Origin: Caballeronia peredens
GTDB lineage: Bacteria > Pseudomonadota > Gammaproteobacteria > Burkholderiales > Burkholderiaceae
Length of the DNA: 64,000 nucleotides
Reading direction: 5' to 3'
NCBI GenBank assembly: GCA_001544595.2
Contig: FCOH02000005.1
Coordinates: 124,001 to 188,000, forward strand
Shown here: positions 20,759 through 28,444 of the stretch, in pieces
How the letters are laid out: each line of letters begins with the position of its first letter
How positions within the stretch are numbered: position 1 is the stretch's first letter
Notes under the pieces: generated by a model
Database searches by the model: none
The model's input: only the letters and a program-made list of their open reading frames with translations
Told to the model about the DNA's origin: nothing
Program-made: the position numbers and the translations under genes

Positions 20759-22126
20759 TCAGGCGGCGGTCACAGCTTTCAGCACGCGCTCGTCTTGCGA
20801 CGGAGCGAATTCGATACCGGCCTGTTCGAGCATCCACGCTTCGATGCGGTCGTGCCAAACACGCAGCAAATCGAGCGGGCGGCGGCGGTAATGTTTTTCG
20901 GCAATCGCGGACGGACGGTGCCCTTGAAGCTGCGCCACTACTCCGACAGGACATTCCACCCATTCGGACAACGTGCCGAAAGAGCGGCGCAGGCCGTGCA
21001 GGCTCACATGAGGCAGTCCGGCGGCGGCCAGAGCCTTGTTATGAGCAATGCGTGGTTCGGCCAGCTTCCCATCTGCGGCGCGGGGACTGGAGAAAACCCA
21101 GTCCGATGGTTTCCACTCTTTGCCTTCTGCTGTCATTCTTGCGAGGGCGCGCACGTTCGGCGGCGTATCGTTCAGTTGCTTCAATTCGCGCAGCAGAGAC
21201 GCTGTGTACGGCGTCAAGGGAATGACGCGCGAACCTTGCACCTTGTCTGCAATCGACAGGGAGCGCCATCTGAAATCCACATCATCCCAACGAAGCGCGG
21301 CCAGTTCCTCGCGTCGCGCGCCGGTCAATAACAGCGACTGCAAGTAGGCACATATGACCCGGTTTTCAATCTTCAGGACGGCGGTAAACCATGCTTGTAG
21401 CTGTTCGCGTTGCAGGCAGTCGTCTTTTGCATTGGTGCGAGGCACGGCGTCGCGCACGGCGCGGGCGTTGTATGCGTTCGGTGCAATTAGTCCCGCGTAC
21501 GTCGGCTTGTCGTCGCACCAGCGGATGAACGCGCGCAGCTTGCGGTAACTTTGTTCGGCGTTCGTCGGGCGCGCCTGGGCTTCAGCTTCCAACCATTCGG
21601 AGACGCAATCCGCAGTCAAGTGAGACAGCTTCAGCGGCATCAATGCGGCAAGCGGTCCCGCGACCGTCACCCCTTTTCCGCGCTTCTTCGGCTCGCCGCC
21701 CGCGTGGGCTAACTTCTCATGGTCGGAATGATGTCGCTCGCTCCATTTGTTTTTGTTCGCGCTGAGAAACTCGGTCCAAGCCTCGCTCACGGTCACGTCC
21801 TTTCGGCGCGCTTCGATACGGCGTTGCTCGGCGGCGGCGCGCTGCTCGGCGGCTTCCTCGCGGGGGTCTTTGCCTGCATCAACAAGGCGTTTCAGGCGGC
21901 GTGCTTCGTCCCGTGCGGCGTCGATGCCCCAATCCTTCGGGTCGCCGATCGAAACGCGCACCGTGCCGCCGTTCACCTTGCCTTGCCAGATATAGGTGCG
22001 AGCGCCTGCCGCTGTCGCGCGCAGGCCGAGACCGGATGCGCCACGGTCCCAAAGAAACGCCTGAGACTTGCCAGTAGGGCATGAGTGTCCGTTGACTCTC
22101 ACCGCCGTGAAATTGACCTTCGCCAT
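20759..22126 (-). CDS. Tyrosine recombinase / integrase
   Basis: 455 residues from ATG 22126 (MAKVNFTAVRV), preceded by GGAA at a fitting distance; the frame extends 17 codons upstream without support. An N-terminal arm-binding domain (DUF4102-like, about 1-95: SGLGLRATAAGARTYIWQGK) is followed by a core-binding domain and a catalytic domain. The catalytic Arg lies in LLTGARREELAAL, the HxxR box in HGLRRSFG, and the nucleophile Tyr in AEKHYRRRP after GHRPS. It faces inward from attR and is the enzyme expected to recombine the 50-bp repeats. Confidence 0.95.
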   Translation of the reverse strand: MAKVNFTAVRVNGHSCPTGKSQAFLWDRGASGLGLRATAAGARTYIWQGKVNGGTVRVSIGDPKDWGIDAARDEARRLKRLVDAGKDPREEAAEQRAAAEQRRIEARRKDVTVSEAWTEFLSANKNKWSERHHSDHEKLAHAGGEPKKRGKGVTVAGPLAALMPLKLSHLTADCVSEWLEAEAQARPTNAEQSYRKLRAFIRWCDDKPTYAGLIAPNAYNARAVRDAVPRTNAKDDCLQREQLQAWFTAVLKIENRVICAYLQSLLLTGARREELAALRWDDVDFRWRSLSIADKVQGSRVIPLTPYTASLLRELKQLNDTPPNVRALARMTAEGKEWKPSDWVFSSPRAADGKLAEPRIAHNKALAAAGLPHVSLHGLRRSFGTLSEWVECPVGVVAQLQGHRPSAIAEKHYRRRPLDLLRVWHDRIEAWMLEQAGIEFAPSQDERVLKAVTAA

Positions 22127-22145
22127 CGCATTTCCAATCGGTTGT

Positions 22146-22230
22146 CGGGTTACACGGAGCTTCCATGTAACCGCCATGTAACCCGATTATGGCAATTCCT
22201 GTCAACTCGAATCAACGGCCTAATGTAACC
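22146..22230. promoter_or_regulatory. Candidate integrase arm-binding sites (right)
   Basis: TGTAACC direct copies at 22166-22172, 22177-22183 (11 bp apart) and 22224-22230, plus an inverted CGGGTTACA at 22146-22154. The paired 11-bp spacing is the same as at 3364/3375 near attL. These lie between the integrase start and attR, where arm sites and the integrase promoter are expected. Confidence 0.5.
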
Positions 22231-22312
22231 GAAATCGCTACGAGTGCCCAGCAGAAGGGGTTTAGCGGCTTTTTTGGAAATTTCGATCAACGCCGGTAAA
22301 TGCGCACATGTT

Positions 22313-22362
22313 CGGCCTTCTAAGCCGTAGGTCACACGTTCGAGTCGTGTAGGGCGGGCCAG
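22313..22362 (+). repeat. attR: 50-bp direct repeat, truncated tRNA-Arg
   Basis: Exact copy of 3258-3307. It lacks the 5' acceptor strand and the D arm, so it is not a functional tRNA. It is followed by the terminator that presumably belonged to the tRNA before integration. Confidence 0.95.
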
Positions 22363-22378
22363 CAATTTTCTCCGCGTG

Positions 22379-22405
22379 AAGCCCGGTCTTTCGACTGGGC
22401 TTTTT
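22379..22405 (+). terminator. Original tRNA-Arg terminator displaced by the element
   Basis: Stem AGCCCGGTC with GACTGGGCT (nine pairs, one G-T), loop TTTC, followed by TTTT. It is 17 bp after the repeat. In the unoccupied site this would terminate the tRNA transcript. Confidence 0.75.
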
Positions 22406-22765
22406 GCTTTTTGAGCCGTCGCGTACCGATTCGAACCGTCGCGAACCGTCGCGAAGCGACTCAATCCGGCCAACCGACCCGAACAAAAAATCAGCAATCC
22501 GAAGCAAATCAATCGCCCGGCCGATTCGTCCCTCGCGCCCGCCCTGTCGGCTTGGCCCGCTTCCTGCCCCTCCCTCCATCCGTATCCCGATGCACGCGCG
22601 CGGCCGCTCCCCGCAATCCCGTGCCCCGCAACGCATCGGAAAAATTAACCATCTCGTACACGCAGGCATGCTGCCCGTTTGCGGTGCGCATCGTGCGCCA
22701 TCGTGGCGCGCGATGCGCCACGACGGTGACCCCGCGCACGTTCGTATCGTCGGAAGAGGGATGAC
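22406..22765. other. Gene-free backbone stretch after attR
   Basis: 360 bp without a gene. It contains short repeats of CGAACCGTCG near 22429-22455 and a perfect 9-bp hairpin (TCGTGGCGC at 22701-22709, GCGCCACGA at 22715-22723) about 40 bp upstream of the receiver-like gene. The hairpin has no T tract, so it is not a terminator; it could be a protein-binding site. Confidence 0.4.
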
Positions 22766-23221
22766 TTGAATAATCGAGCATACGAAACCAGCCCGGCGCA
22801 ATGCTCGCTCTGGAACCGCAAGCGCTCGCGCCTGCAACCCGAGGCGCGGCGCGTGCTGCTCGCGTTGCCGGAGCGCGTGCTCGGCGCATCGCTCGCGTCG
22901 CTGTTCGAGCTGAAGGGCTTTCCCGCGCAACTCGCGGTGGACGCGTCGTCGGTCCGGAGCCTGACCGGCGAGTGGCGTCCGCACGTGCTTTTCCTCGACA
23001 CGCGCATCGCCGGCTGCGGAAATTACGCGCTGGTCCGTGAACTGCGCGAAGACCGCGACGACGCGGGCCGCCTCATCATCGCGATGAGCGGTTTTCTGCC
23101 CGAAGAGCCGATCGCGCTGCTCAGGGAAGCGGGCTACGACGGTCATTGCCGCCGCCCGTGTCCCGTGTGGCAAATGACCGATCTGCTCGACGAATTCTTC
23201 GCGTGCCACGCAGTCCGCTGA
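22766..23221 (+). CDS. Degenerate response-regulator receiver protein
   Basis: 151 residues. Residues about 28-145 resemble a receiver domain: strand RVLLALP, the phospho-acceptor-like Asp in VLFLDTRI, a Met-Ser switch region (IIAMSGF), and RRPCP where receivers have KP. The acidic pair of the first loop and the Lys are replaced, so phosphorylation is doubtful. Translation begins at TTG 22766 behind GAGGG; the ATG five bases upstream is out of frame and stops at once. No output domain. Its 3' end overlaps the convergent MFS gene by about 100 bp. Confidence 0.65.
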   Translation: MNNRAYETSPAQCSLWNRKRSRLQPEARRVLLALPERVLGASLASLFELKGFPAQLAVDASSVRSLTGEWRPHVLFLDTRIAGCGNYALVRELREDRDDAGRLIIAMSGFLPEEPIALLREAGYDGHCRRPCPVWQMTDLLDEFFACHAVR

Positions 23222-24449
23222 GCGCACGCCGCGCGGCGGGACGCTGTATATCGTCAGGCGAACTCATCGCGCGTGCATAGGTCTTCGGCGCGAACGCGAG
23301 ATTGAGCGCGATCATCGCGACGAGGCTCGCGGCGAGCATCATCCACGACATCGAAAAGCCGCCGCTCAAATCACGCACGATGCCCGCGACGACCGGCGCC
23401 ACCGCCGCGATGACGAAACCCACGCCCTGCACGAAGGCGACGAGGCGCGCGGCGAGTGCAGGGTCGTCGGCGTGATCGAGCGTCAGAACGAGCGTGAGCG
23501 CGAATACGCCGCCGAGACCGGCGCCGAGCAGCGCGACGGCCGCGACAGGCGCGGCGAGCGGTGCGCCGAGCAGCAGCGCGAAGCCGCCCAGTTGCGCGAC
23601 GAGACCCAGCGCGAGCCACGGACGCCGATCCTTGCCGCGTCCGAAATGCGACGCCGCCATCGGCAGGAGCAGCGCGGACGCCGCCTGAAACACCGTGAGC
23701 ATCGCGAGCAGCGCGCCGCTGTCGCTCACGCTGCGGCCGAGTTGCTGATAGTAGGCCGGCAGCCACGCGACGAGACTCGTATAGCCGCCATTGACGAGCC
23801 CGAAGAAGATCCCGAGCGACCACGCGCGGCGGTTGAGAAAAAGCGAGGGCGCGGGCGTCGCGCGGCGTGCGGACGGCGCGCGCGGCAACGCATCGGCGCG
23901 CGTCAGCATCAGCCAGACGGTCAGCGCGACGAGCGCGGGCAACGCCCAGATCGCGAGCCCCGTCTGCCACGACGCGCGCGCCGCGACACCCGGCGTGATG
24001 CTCGCGCCGAGCCCGCCGCCCGCCATGATCGAGGCGGAATAGAGGCCCATCGCGAAGGGCAGGCGCGCCGCGAAACGCGTCTTCATCACACCCGGCAACA
24101 GTGCCTGAATGACCGCGACGCCCGTGCCCGCCACCGCCGCGCTCGCGACGAGCGCCGCCGCATCGCCCGCGAACAGCCTGCCCGCGCAGGCCGCGACGAT
24201 CGCCACGAGCCCGAGCGCCACGCCGCGCGCATCGCCGATCGCCCGCGAGAGCGCGCTCGCGCCGAACGCGCATACGCCCATCGCGACGACGGGCAGCCCG
24301 CTCAGCATCGACGCGCCGCGAAACGACAGTCCCGTCGCGGACAGAATCACGCCCATCAGCGGGCTGATCGACGTGAGCAGCGGCCGCAGGTTCAGACCGA
24401 TCGCGACGATCACCGCGAGCCACACGAGGTTCGATGTGCGCGCTTTCAT
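23121..24449 (-). CDS. MFS transporter, CynX/NimT type
   Basis: 442 residues with about twelve membrane helices, starting MKARTSNLVWLAVIVAIGLNLRPLLTS, close to the NLRP-type start of cyanate/nitroimidazole permeases. A basic cytoplasmic region lies in the middle (RADALPRAPSARRATPAP), and GHFGRGKDRR-like loop residues are present as SHFGRGKDRR. The last 55 residues after FAPKTYARAM are a non-membrane tail longer than usual, which produces the overlap with the receiver-like gene. ATGA overlap with the upstream amidohydrolase shows one operon, so it may import that enzyme's substrate. Confidence 0.85.
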   Translation of the reverse strand: MKARTSNLVWLAVIVAIGLNLRPLLTSISPLMGVILSATGLSFRGASMLSGLPVVAMGVCAFGASALSRAIGDARGVALGLVAIVAACAGRLFAGDAAALVASAAVAGTGVAVIQALLPGVMKTRFAARLPFAMGLYSASIMAGGGLGASITPGVAARASWQTGLAIWALPALVALTVWLMLTRADALPRAPSARRATPAPSLFLNRRAWSLGIFFGLVNGGYTSLVAWLPAYYQQLGRSVSDSGALLAMLTVFQAASALLLPMAASHFGRGKDRRPWLALGLVAQLGGFALLLGAPLAAPVAAVALLGAGLGGVFALTLVLTLDHADDPALAARLVAFVQGVGFVIAAVAPVVAGIVRDLSGGFSMSWMMLAASLVAMIALNLAFAPKTYARAMSSPDDIQRPAARRALSGLRGTRRIRRADRSFATRDTGGGNDRRSPLP

Positions 24450-25636
24450 CGCGTGAAATCCGCGCCGACCGGCGTGCCGTTCGCCATCACGAAGCGGCGC
24501 GGCGGACGCATGGCGACGGCCTGCGCGACCGTTTCCGCATCGACGAGCACGAGGTCCGCGCGCATGCCCGGCGCGAGACCGTACTGCGCGAAACCACAGG
24601 CACGCGCCGCTTTGCCCGACACGCAGTCGAACGCGGCGGCGAGATCGTCGTCGCGGCGCAGGTCGTAGCGCATCGCGATGAGCATCGCCCGCTCCAGCAT
24701 GTCGGGCGAACCGAAGGGCGTCCATGCGTCGCGGATGCCGTCGTTGCCGCCGAACAGCGTGACGCCCGCCGCGCGCGCCTCGCGAAACGGCGGCACGCTC
24801 ACCGACGCGGGCGCGGTCGTCAGCAACGCGACGTTCAGCCGCGCGATGCGTTCGAGCAGCGCGCCTCGCCGCGCATCCGGCAGCGCGCCGAGACAGAACG
24901 CGTGGCTCACGACGACGCGGCCCGAGAAGCCATGCGCTTCGACGCGATCGAGCAGCAGATCGAAAGTGAACGCGCCGAGGTCGCCGGGTTCGTGCAGATG
25001 AATGTCGATGGGCTTGCCGTGCTTCGCGGCAAGCGCGAACGTGATGTCGAGCGAGGCCGCCGGATCGCCGTCGATCGCGGCGGGATCGAGCGCGCCGAGC
25101 ACGTCGGCGCCGCCGGCGAGCGCGGCGTCGAGCAGTTCGCGCGTGCCGGGCCGCTTCATCACGCCCGATTGCGGGAATGCGACGATCTGCATGTCCAGGA
25201 CATCGGCGAGCGCGGCGCGCGTGGACGCCACGCCTTCGAGATGACGCAGGCCCGCGTCGGTATCGATATCGACGTGCGTGCGCAGGCGCGTCGTGCCAGC
25301 GCGCAGGAAAGCGAGCGCGAGCGCGCGCGACGCCTGCGCGGCGTCGTGACCGCTCGCCGCGCGCCAGCGCCGCTCGTTCTCGATGCGGTCGGTCAGGCGC
25401 GGCCCCACCGCGTTGCGATACCACGGCATGCCCCACGTGGTCTTGTCGAGGTGCGTGTGTCCTTCGACGAAACCCGGCAGCAGCAGTCCGAGCGCGCCGT
25501 CGATGACCGTGTCGCCCGGCGCGGGCTGGCGCTCGCCGTGCGGCAGAATCGCGTCGATGGTCGTGCCGGCGATGCGCACGTCCGCCGGCGCGCCTCCGAA
25601 CGGTCGTGCGTTGACGATCCATGTCGATGATTTCAT
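24446..25636 (-). CDS. Cytosine deaminase-like amidohydrolase
   Basis: 396 residues, amidohydrolase superfamily TIM barrel. Metal ligands are visible: GHTHLDKTTW (HxH, about 60-65), a His in IHLHEP (about 210), VVSHAFCLG, and the Asp in FGGNDGIRDAW. This pattern is that of cytosine/isoguanine deaminases and related N-heterocycle hydrolases. The exact substrate is unknown. It is first in an operon with the MFS gene and divergent from a GntR regulator, with two operator-like sites between them; a regulated nitrogen-compound uptake and deamination unit is the likely role. Confidence 0.85.
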   Translation of the reverse strand: MKSSTWIVNARPFGGAPADVRIAGTTIDAILPHGERQPAPGDTVIDGALGLLLPGFVEGHTHLDKTTWGMPWYRNAVGPRLTDRIENERRWRAASGHDAAQASRALALAFLRAGTTRLRTHVDIDTDAGLRHLEGVASTRAALADVLDMQIVAFPQSGVMKRPGTRELLDAALAGGADVLGALDPAAIDGDPAASLDITFALAAKHGKPIDIHLHEPGDLGAFTFDLLLDRVEAHGFSGRVVVSHAFCLGALPDARRGALLERIARLNVALLTTAPASVSVPPFREARAAGVTLFGGNDGIRDAWTPFGSPDMLERAMLIAMRYDLRRDDDLAAAFDCVSGKAARACGFAQYGLAPGMRADLVLVDAETVAQAVAMRPPRRFVMANGTPVGADFTR

Positions 25637-25665
25637 GCGTTCCGGCCCTCCTGTTTCATGGCGTT

Positions 25666-25700
25666 TTGGTTGACCATTTTATCAATTTTTGGTCAACCAA
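25666..25700. promoter_or_regulatory. Twin GntR operators in the divergent promoter
   Basis: TTGGTTGACCA (25666-25676) and TTGGTCAACCAA (25689-25700) are each near-palindromic copies of the TGGT-N2-ACCA pattern used by FadR-subfamily GntR proteins. The two outer ten-base arms (25666-25675 and 25691-25700) also form a perfect inverted repeat. They lie 30 bp upstream of the amidohydrolase start and 110 bp before the GntR start. Confidence 0.75.
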
Positions 25701-25810
25701 GAATACGTCTGGCGTGATAACCCGAATTCGTGTGGGCGCGTGCGCGGCGCATGAAGCCATCGGCCGGGGCACTCGTTACAATGCGGATCAACGCAAGCAC
25801 GACAGGCATC

Positions 25811-26512
25811 ATGGCATCAGGCAAGGACATTCCGACCACCGACATCCCGCCCGACGAACGCGTCTACGCGGCGATCACCTCGGCGCTGCTGCACGGCAAG
25901 CTCGCGCCCGGCGCGCAGCTCGTCGAGCGCGAACTCGCCGCCGCGTTCGACTGTACGCGCGGCACGATCCGCAAGGTGCTGGCGCGCCTCGGGGCGGAGG
26001 GCAAGCTCACGCTGGAGGCCAATCGCGGGGCATTCGTGCCGTCGCCGACCGTCGCGGACATCCGCGAGGTTTATCGCGCGCGGCAGGTGGTGGAGGCGGG
26101 CATCGTCGCGGCACAGTGCGGTGCGCTGACGACGCAGGCGAAGCGCGTCCTGCGCGCGCACATCAAGGCCGAACAGCGCGCGGTGAAGGCGGGCAGCGTG
26201 GAGGAGTGCGTGCGCCTCGCGGGGCACTTCCACTTGTTGCTCGCGGAGCTGGCGAACGCACCGGAAGTGCAGGCATTTCTCGCGAAGCTGGTCGCGAAGA
26301 CTGAGCTCTACAAGGCGCTGTTCGATCCATCGAAGCTGTCGAACTGCGCATCCGACGAACACGGCCGTCTCGTCGATGCCCTCGAAGCCGGCGATCTCGA
26401 TACGGCCCTCGCGACCATGCGCTCGCATCTGGAGGAACTCGAAGCGCGCGTGCTCGCGCAGGCGAGCGGGGCGCGCACGAACGATCTCGCGACGCTTTTC
26501 GCGGGCGCGTGA
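25811..26512 (+). CDS. GntR-family (FadR subfamily) regulator
   Basis: 233 residues from ATG 25811; an in-frame ATG at 25781 is possible. The winged helix spans about 15-80 (ERVYAAITSALLHGKLAPG, LVERELAAAFDCTRGTIRKV, RGAFVPSPT), followed by an FCD effector domain of helices (EVYRARQVVEAGIV, AGHFHLLLAELANAP, SDEHGRLVDALEAGD, ending MRSHLEELE). FCD proteins bind small acids or heterocycles, often through a metal held by Asp/His residues. It most likely represses the divergent amidohydrolase-MFS operon and itself. Confidence 0.9.
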   Translation: MASGKDIPTTDIPPDERVYAAITSALLHGKLAPGAQLVERELAAAFDCTRGTIRKVLARLGAEGKLTLEANRGAFVPSPTVADIREVYRARQVVEAGIVAAQCGALTTQAKRVLRAHIKAEQRAVKAGSVEECVRLAGHFHLLLAELANAPEVQAFLAKLVAKTELYKALFDPSKLSNCASDEHGRLVDALEAGDLDTALATMRSHLEELEARVLAQASGARTNDLATLFAGA

Positions 26513-26569
26513 AGCGTCACCCGAGGCGCCGGCGGCGAGCAAACGCCAACCAGACGAAAAACCAGACGC

Positions 26570-26602
26570 AAAACGGGCCGCGGCATGAAAACCGCGGCCC
26601 GT
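26570..26602 (-). terminator. Rho-independent terminator of the phosphatase gene
   Basis: Inverted repeat of 11 bp (ACGGGCCGCGG with CCGCGGCCCGT, 26573-26583 and 26592-26602), loop of eight bases, followed on the minus strand by TTTT. It is about 30 bp past the phosphatase stop and also separates it from the convergent GntR gene. Confidence 0.7.
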
Positions 26603-26633
26603 CTGATTTCAGAGGCTCTGACGCGCGCGACGC

Positions 26634-28196
26634 TTACTGATTGAAGTTGAGCGCGTTGGTCAGATCGCCCATCCCCTTGTTGCCGTTGGCGACGAGACCG
26701 GCGTCACGCGAGGCGAGGCCCGGCAGCGTCGGCAGGTTGAAGCGCTTCGTGATGAAACGCAGGATCGACGTCGTGTCGTACTGCGTGTGATCGACGAAAC
26801 CCTTCTTCGCGTACGGCGAGATGATGAGCGCCGGAATCCGCGTGCCCGGGCCCCAGCGGTCGCCCTTCGGCGGCGCGACGTGGTCCCAGAAGCCGCCGTT
26901 TTCGTCGTAGGTCACGACGACGACCATGTTCTTCCACTGCGGGCTGCTCTGCAGATGGGAAATCAGGTCGGCGATATGCTGGTCACCCGATGCGACATCC
27001 GTGTAACCGGCGTGCTCGTTCAGGTTGCCCTGCGGCTTGTAGAACGCGACTTGCGGCAGCGTGCCCGCGTCGATCGCCTTGATGAACTCCGAGCCGTTCG
27101 TGCCGCCGTCCAGCAAATGCTGAGCGCGGTTGGCCGTGCCCGGCGCGAGATCGGCGAAGTAGTTGAACGGCTGATGGTGCGTCTGGAAATCCGGCGCCAC
27201 ATTCGTCGCGCCGTTGATGACCGAACGGTTCGCCAGCGCCGCGCCCCACGAGCCGCCGTACCACGCCCACGTCACGCCCGCGTTGTTCAGCAGGTCGCCG
27301 ATATGCTGCTGCGTCTGCGGCGGCAGCGTCGTGGCCACGCTCGGATCGGCGAGCGTCGCGTCGCCGCCCGTCGCGGGCGGATTGCCGCTCGGCTGATACG
27401 GCGGCTGCATCGTGTTGACGGCGTAGAAGTCGGGCGTGAGGTTGCCCGAGTTCACGAACTTCGGAATGCCGGTCAACGCCGAAGCCGGCGAATTCGACGC
27501 CAGCGTGAGCGAGACGCCGTCCGCATTCACGGCGGAGATCGAACCCTTCGCGACGCTCGTGTTCGCGTTCGGATAAACCGGCGTGCACGCGCAGACGAGC
27601 CACTGGTGGTTCAGGAACGAGCCGCCGAACGCGCTCATGAAGAAGTTGTCCGCGAGCGTATATTGCTGCGCGATCTTGTAGAGCGGCAGTTTGTTGGGCG
27701 GCGTGTCGTAGTGGCCCATCACGAGACCGCCGGAGTCGGCCCAGGCGGCGAACTTGTCGTTCTTGCCGCCGTCGATCTGCATCTGGTTCTCGTAGAAGCG
27801 GTGATACAGGTCGCGCGTCGTGACGTTGAGCTGCGTGTTGAAGCCGTTGGGATCGTCGATCGCGAACGGCGAGTTCGGCAGGTTCGCCGTCATCGCTTCG
27901 GTGATCGCGGGCGTCACGCCCGTCGCCGTCAGGCCGGTCCAGATCTTCGGCAGCGTCGCGAGCACGCTGCCGTCGCGATCGAGCTGCTGGGCATTCGCGG
28001 CCGTCACGTTCTGCAGGCCGTTCGCGCCGGGGAAGTGGCCGTACAGGTTATCGAAACTGCGGTTTTCCGCGTAAATCACGACGACGTTCTTCACCGAGGA
28101 GATGTCGTTGTCGTGATTGTCGTCGCCGCCGCATGCGTAGAGGCCGAATGCGACAAACGCCGCGAGCGGCACCGCGCAAACGAGTTTCTTGTTCAT
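26634..28196 (-). CDS. AcpA-type acid phosphatase / phosphoesterase
   Basis: 520 residues from ATG 28196. A signal peptide with a lipobox-like end (LYACGGDD, Cys near 22) indicates export, probably as a lipoprotein. The phosphoesterase (PF04185) domain begins with VKNVVVIYAENRSFDNLYG, the family's metal-binding start containing the nucleophile region, and ends with VVVTYDENGGFWDHVAPP and HTQYDTTSILRFI. Members include acid phosphatase AcpA and phospholipase C. Divergent from a cytochrome c peroxidase gene, 248 bp away. A role in phosphate scavenging is inferred. Confidence 0.85.
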   Translation of the reverse strand: MNKKLVCAVPLAAFVAFGLYACGGDDNHDNDISSVKNVVVIYAENRSFDNLYGHFPGANGLQNVTAANAQQLDRDGSVLATLPKIWTGLTATGVTPAITEAMTANLPNSPFAIDDPNGFNTQLNVTTRDLYHRFYENQMQIDGGKNDKFAAWADSGGLVMGHYDTPPNKLPLYKIAQQYTLADNFFMSAFGGSFLNHQWLVCACTPVYPNANTSVAKGSISAVNADGVSLTLASNSPASALTGIPKFVNSGNLTPDFYAVNTMQPPYQPSGNPPATGGDATLADPSVATTLPPQTQQHIGDLLNNAGVTWAWYGGSWGAALANRSVINGATNVAPDFQTHHQPFNYFADLAPGTANRAQHLLDGGTNGSEFIKAIDAGTLPQVAFYKPQGNLNEHAGYTDVASGDQHIADLISHLQSSPQWKNMVVVVTYDENGGFWDHVAPPKGDRWGPGTRIPALIISPYAKKGFVDHTQYDTTSILRFITKRFNLPTLPGLASRDAGLVANGNKGMGDLTNALNFNQ

Positions 28197-28444
28197 TGAG
28201 ATTCTCTCTTGTGTTGGGGACCGGCGCATGACGCGGACTCCGTCGTCGAAAAGCCTTTGCCCGCCGGCGTGCGCAGTGTGGCAATTCACTTTGACGCGAC
28301 CATGTAATAAGGCTTTCGGATGCGTAATGTTCGCTTAATAAATCGCGCGCGGCGGCCGCAGGCGCTCGTGCGCGGGGCTTGTCACATGAAAGACACACGC
28401 GCGACATACGCTTCGGCATCTTTCAATTCCGATGCTCCACGTCC

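Noticed and set aside
22313..22362. A second tRNA-Arg
   Set aside because: Only the 3' half is present (no 5' acceptor strand or D arm); it is the attR duplication.
22701..22723. Hairpin as a terminator
   Set aside because: Nine perfect pairs but no following T tract on either strand; kept only as a possible binding site.
23121..25622. An 833-codon open frame spanning the amidohydrolase and MFS genes
   Set aside because: Only its 3' half encodes a real protein (the MFS transporter from 24449). The 5' half is the +1 frame of the amidohydrolase and is Arg-rich without domains.
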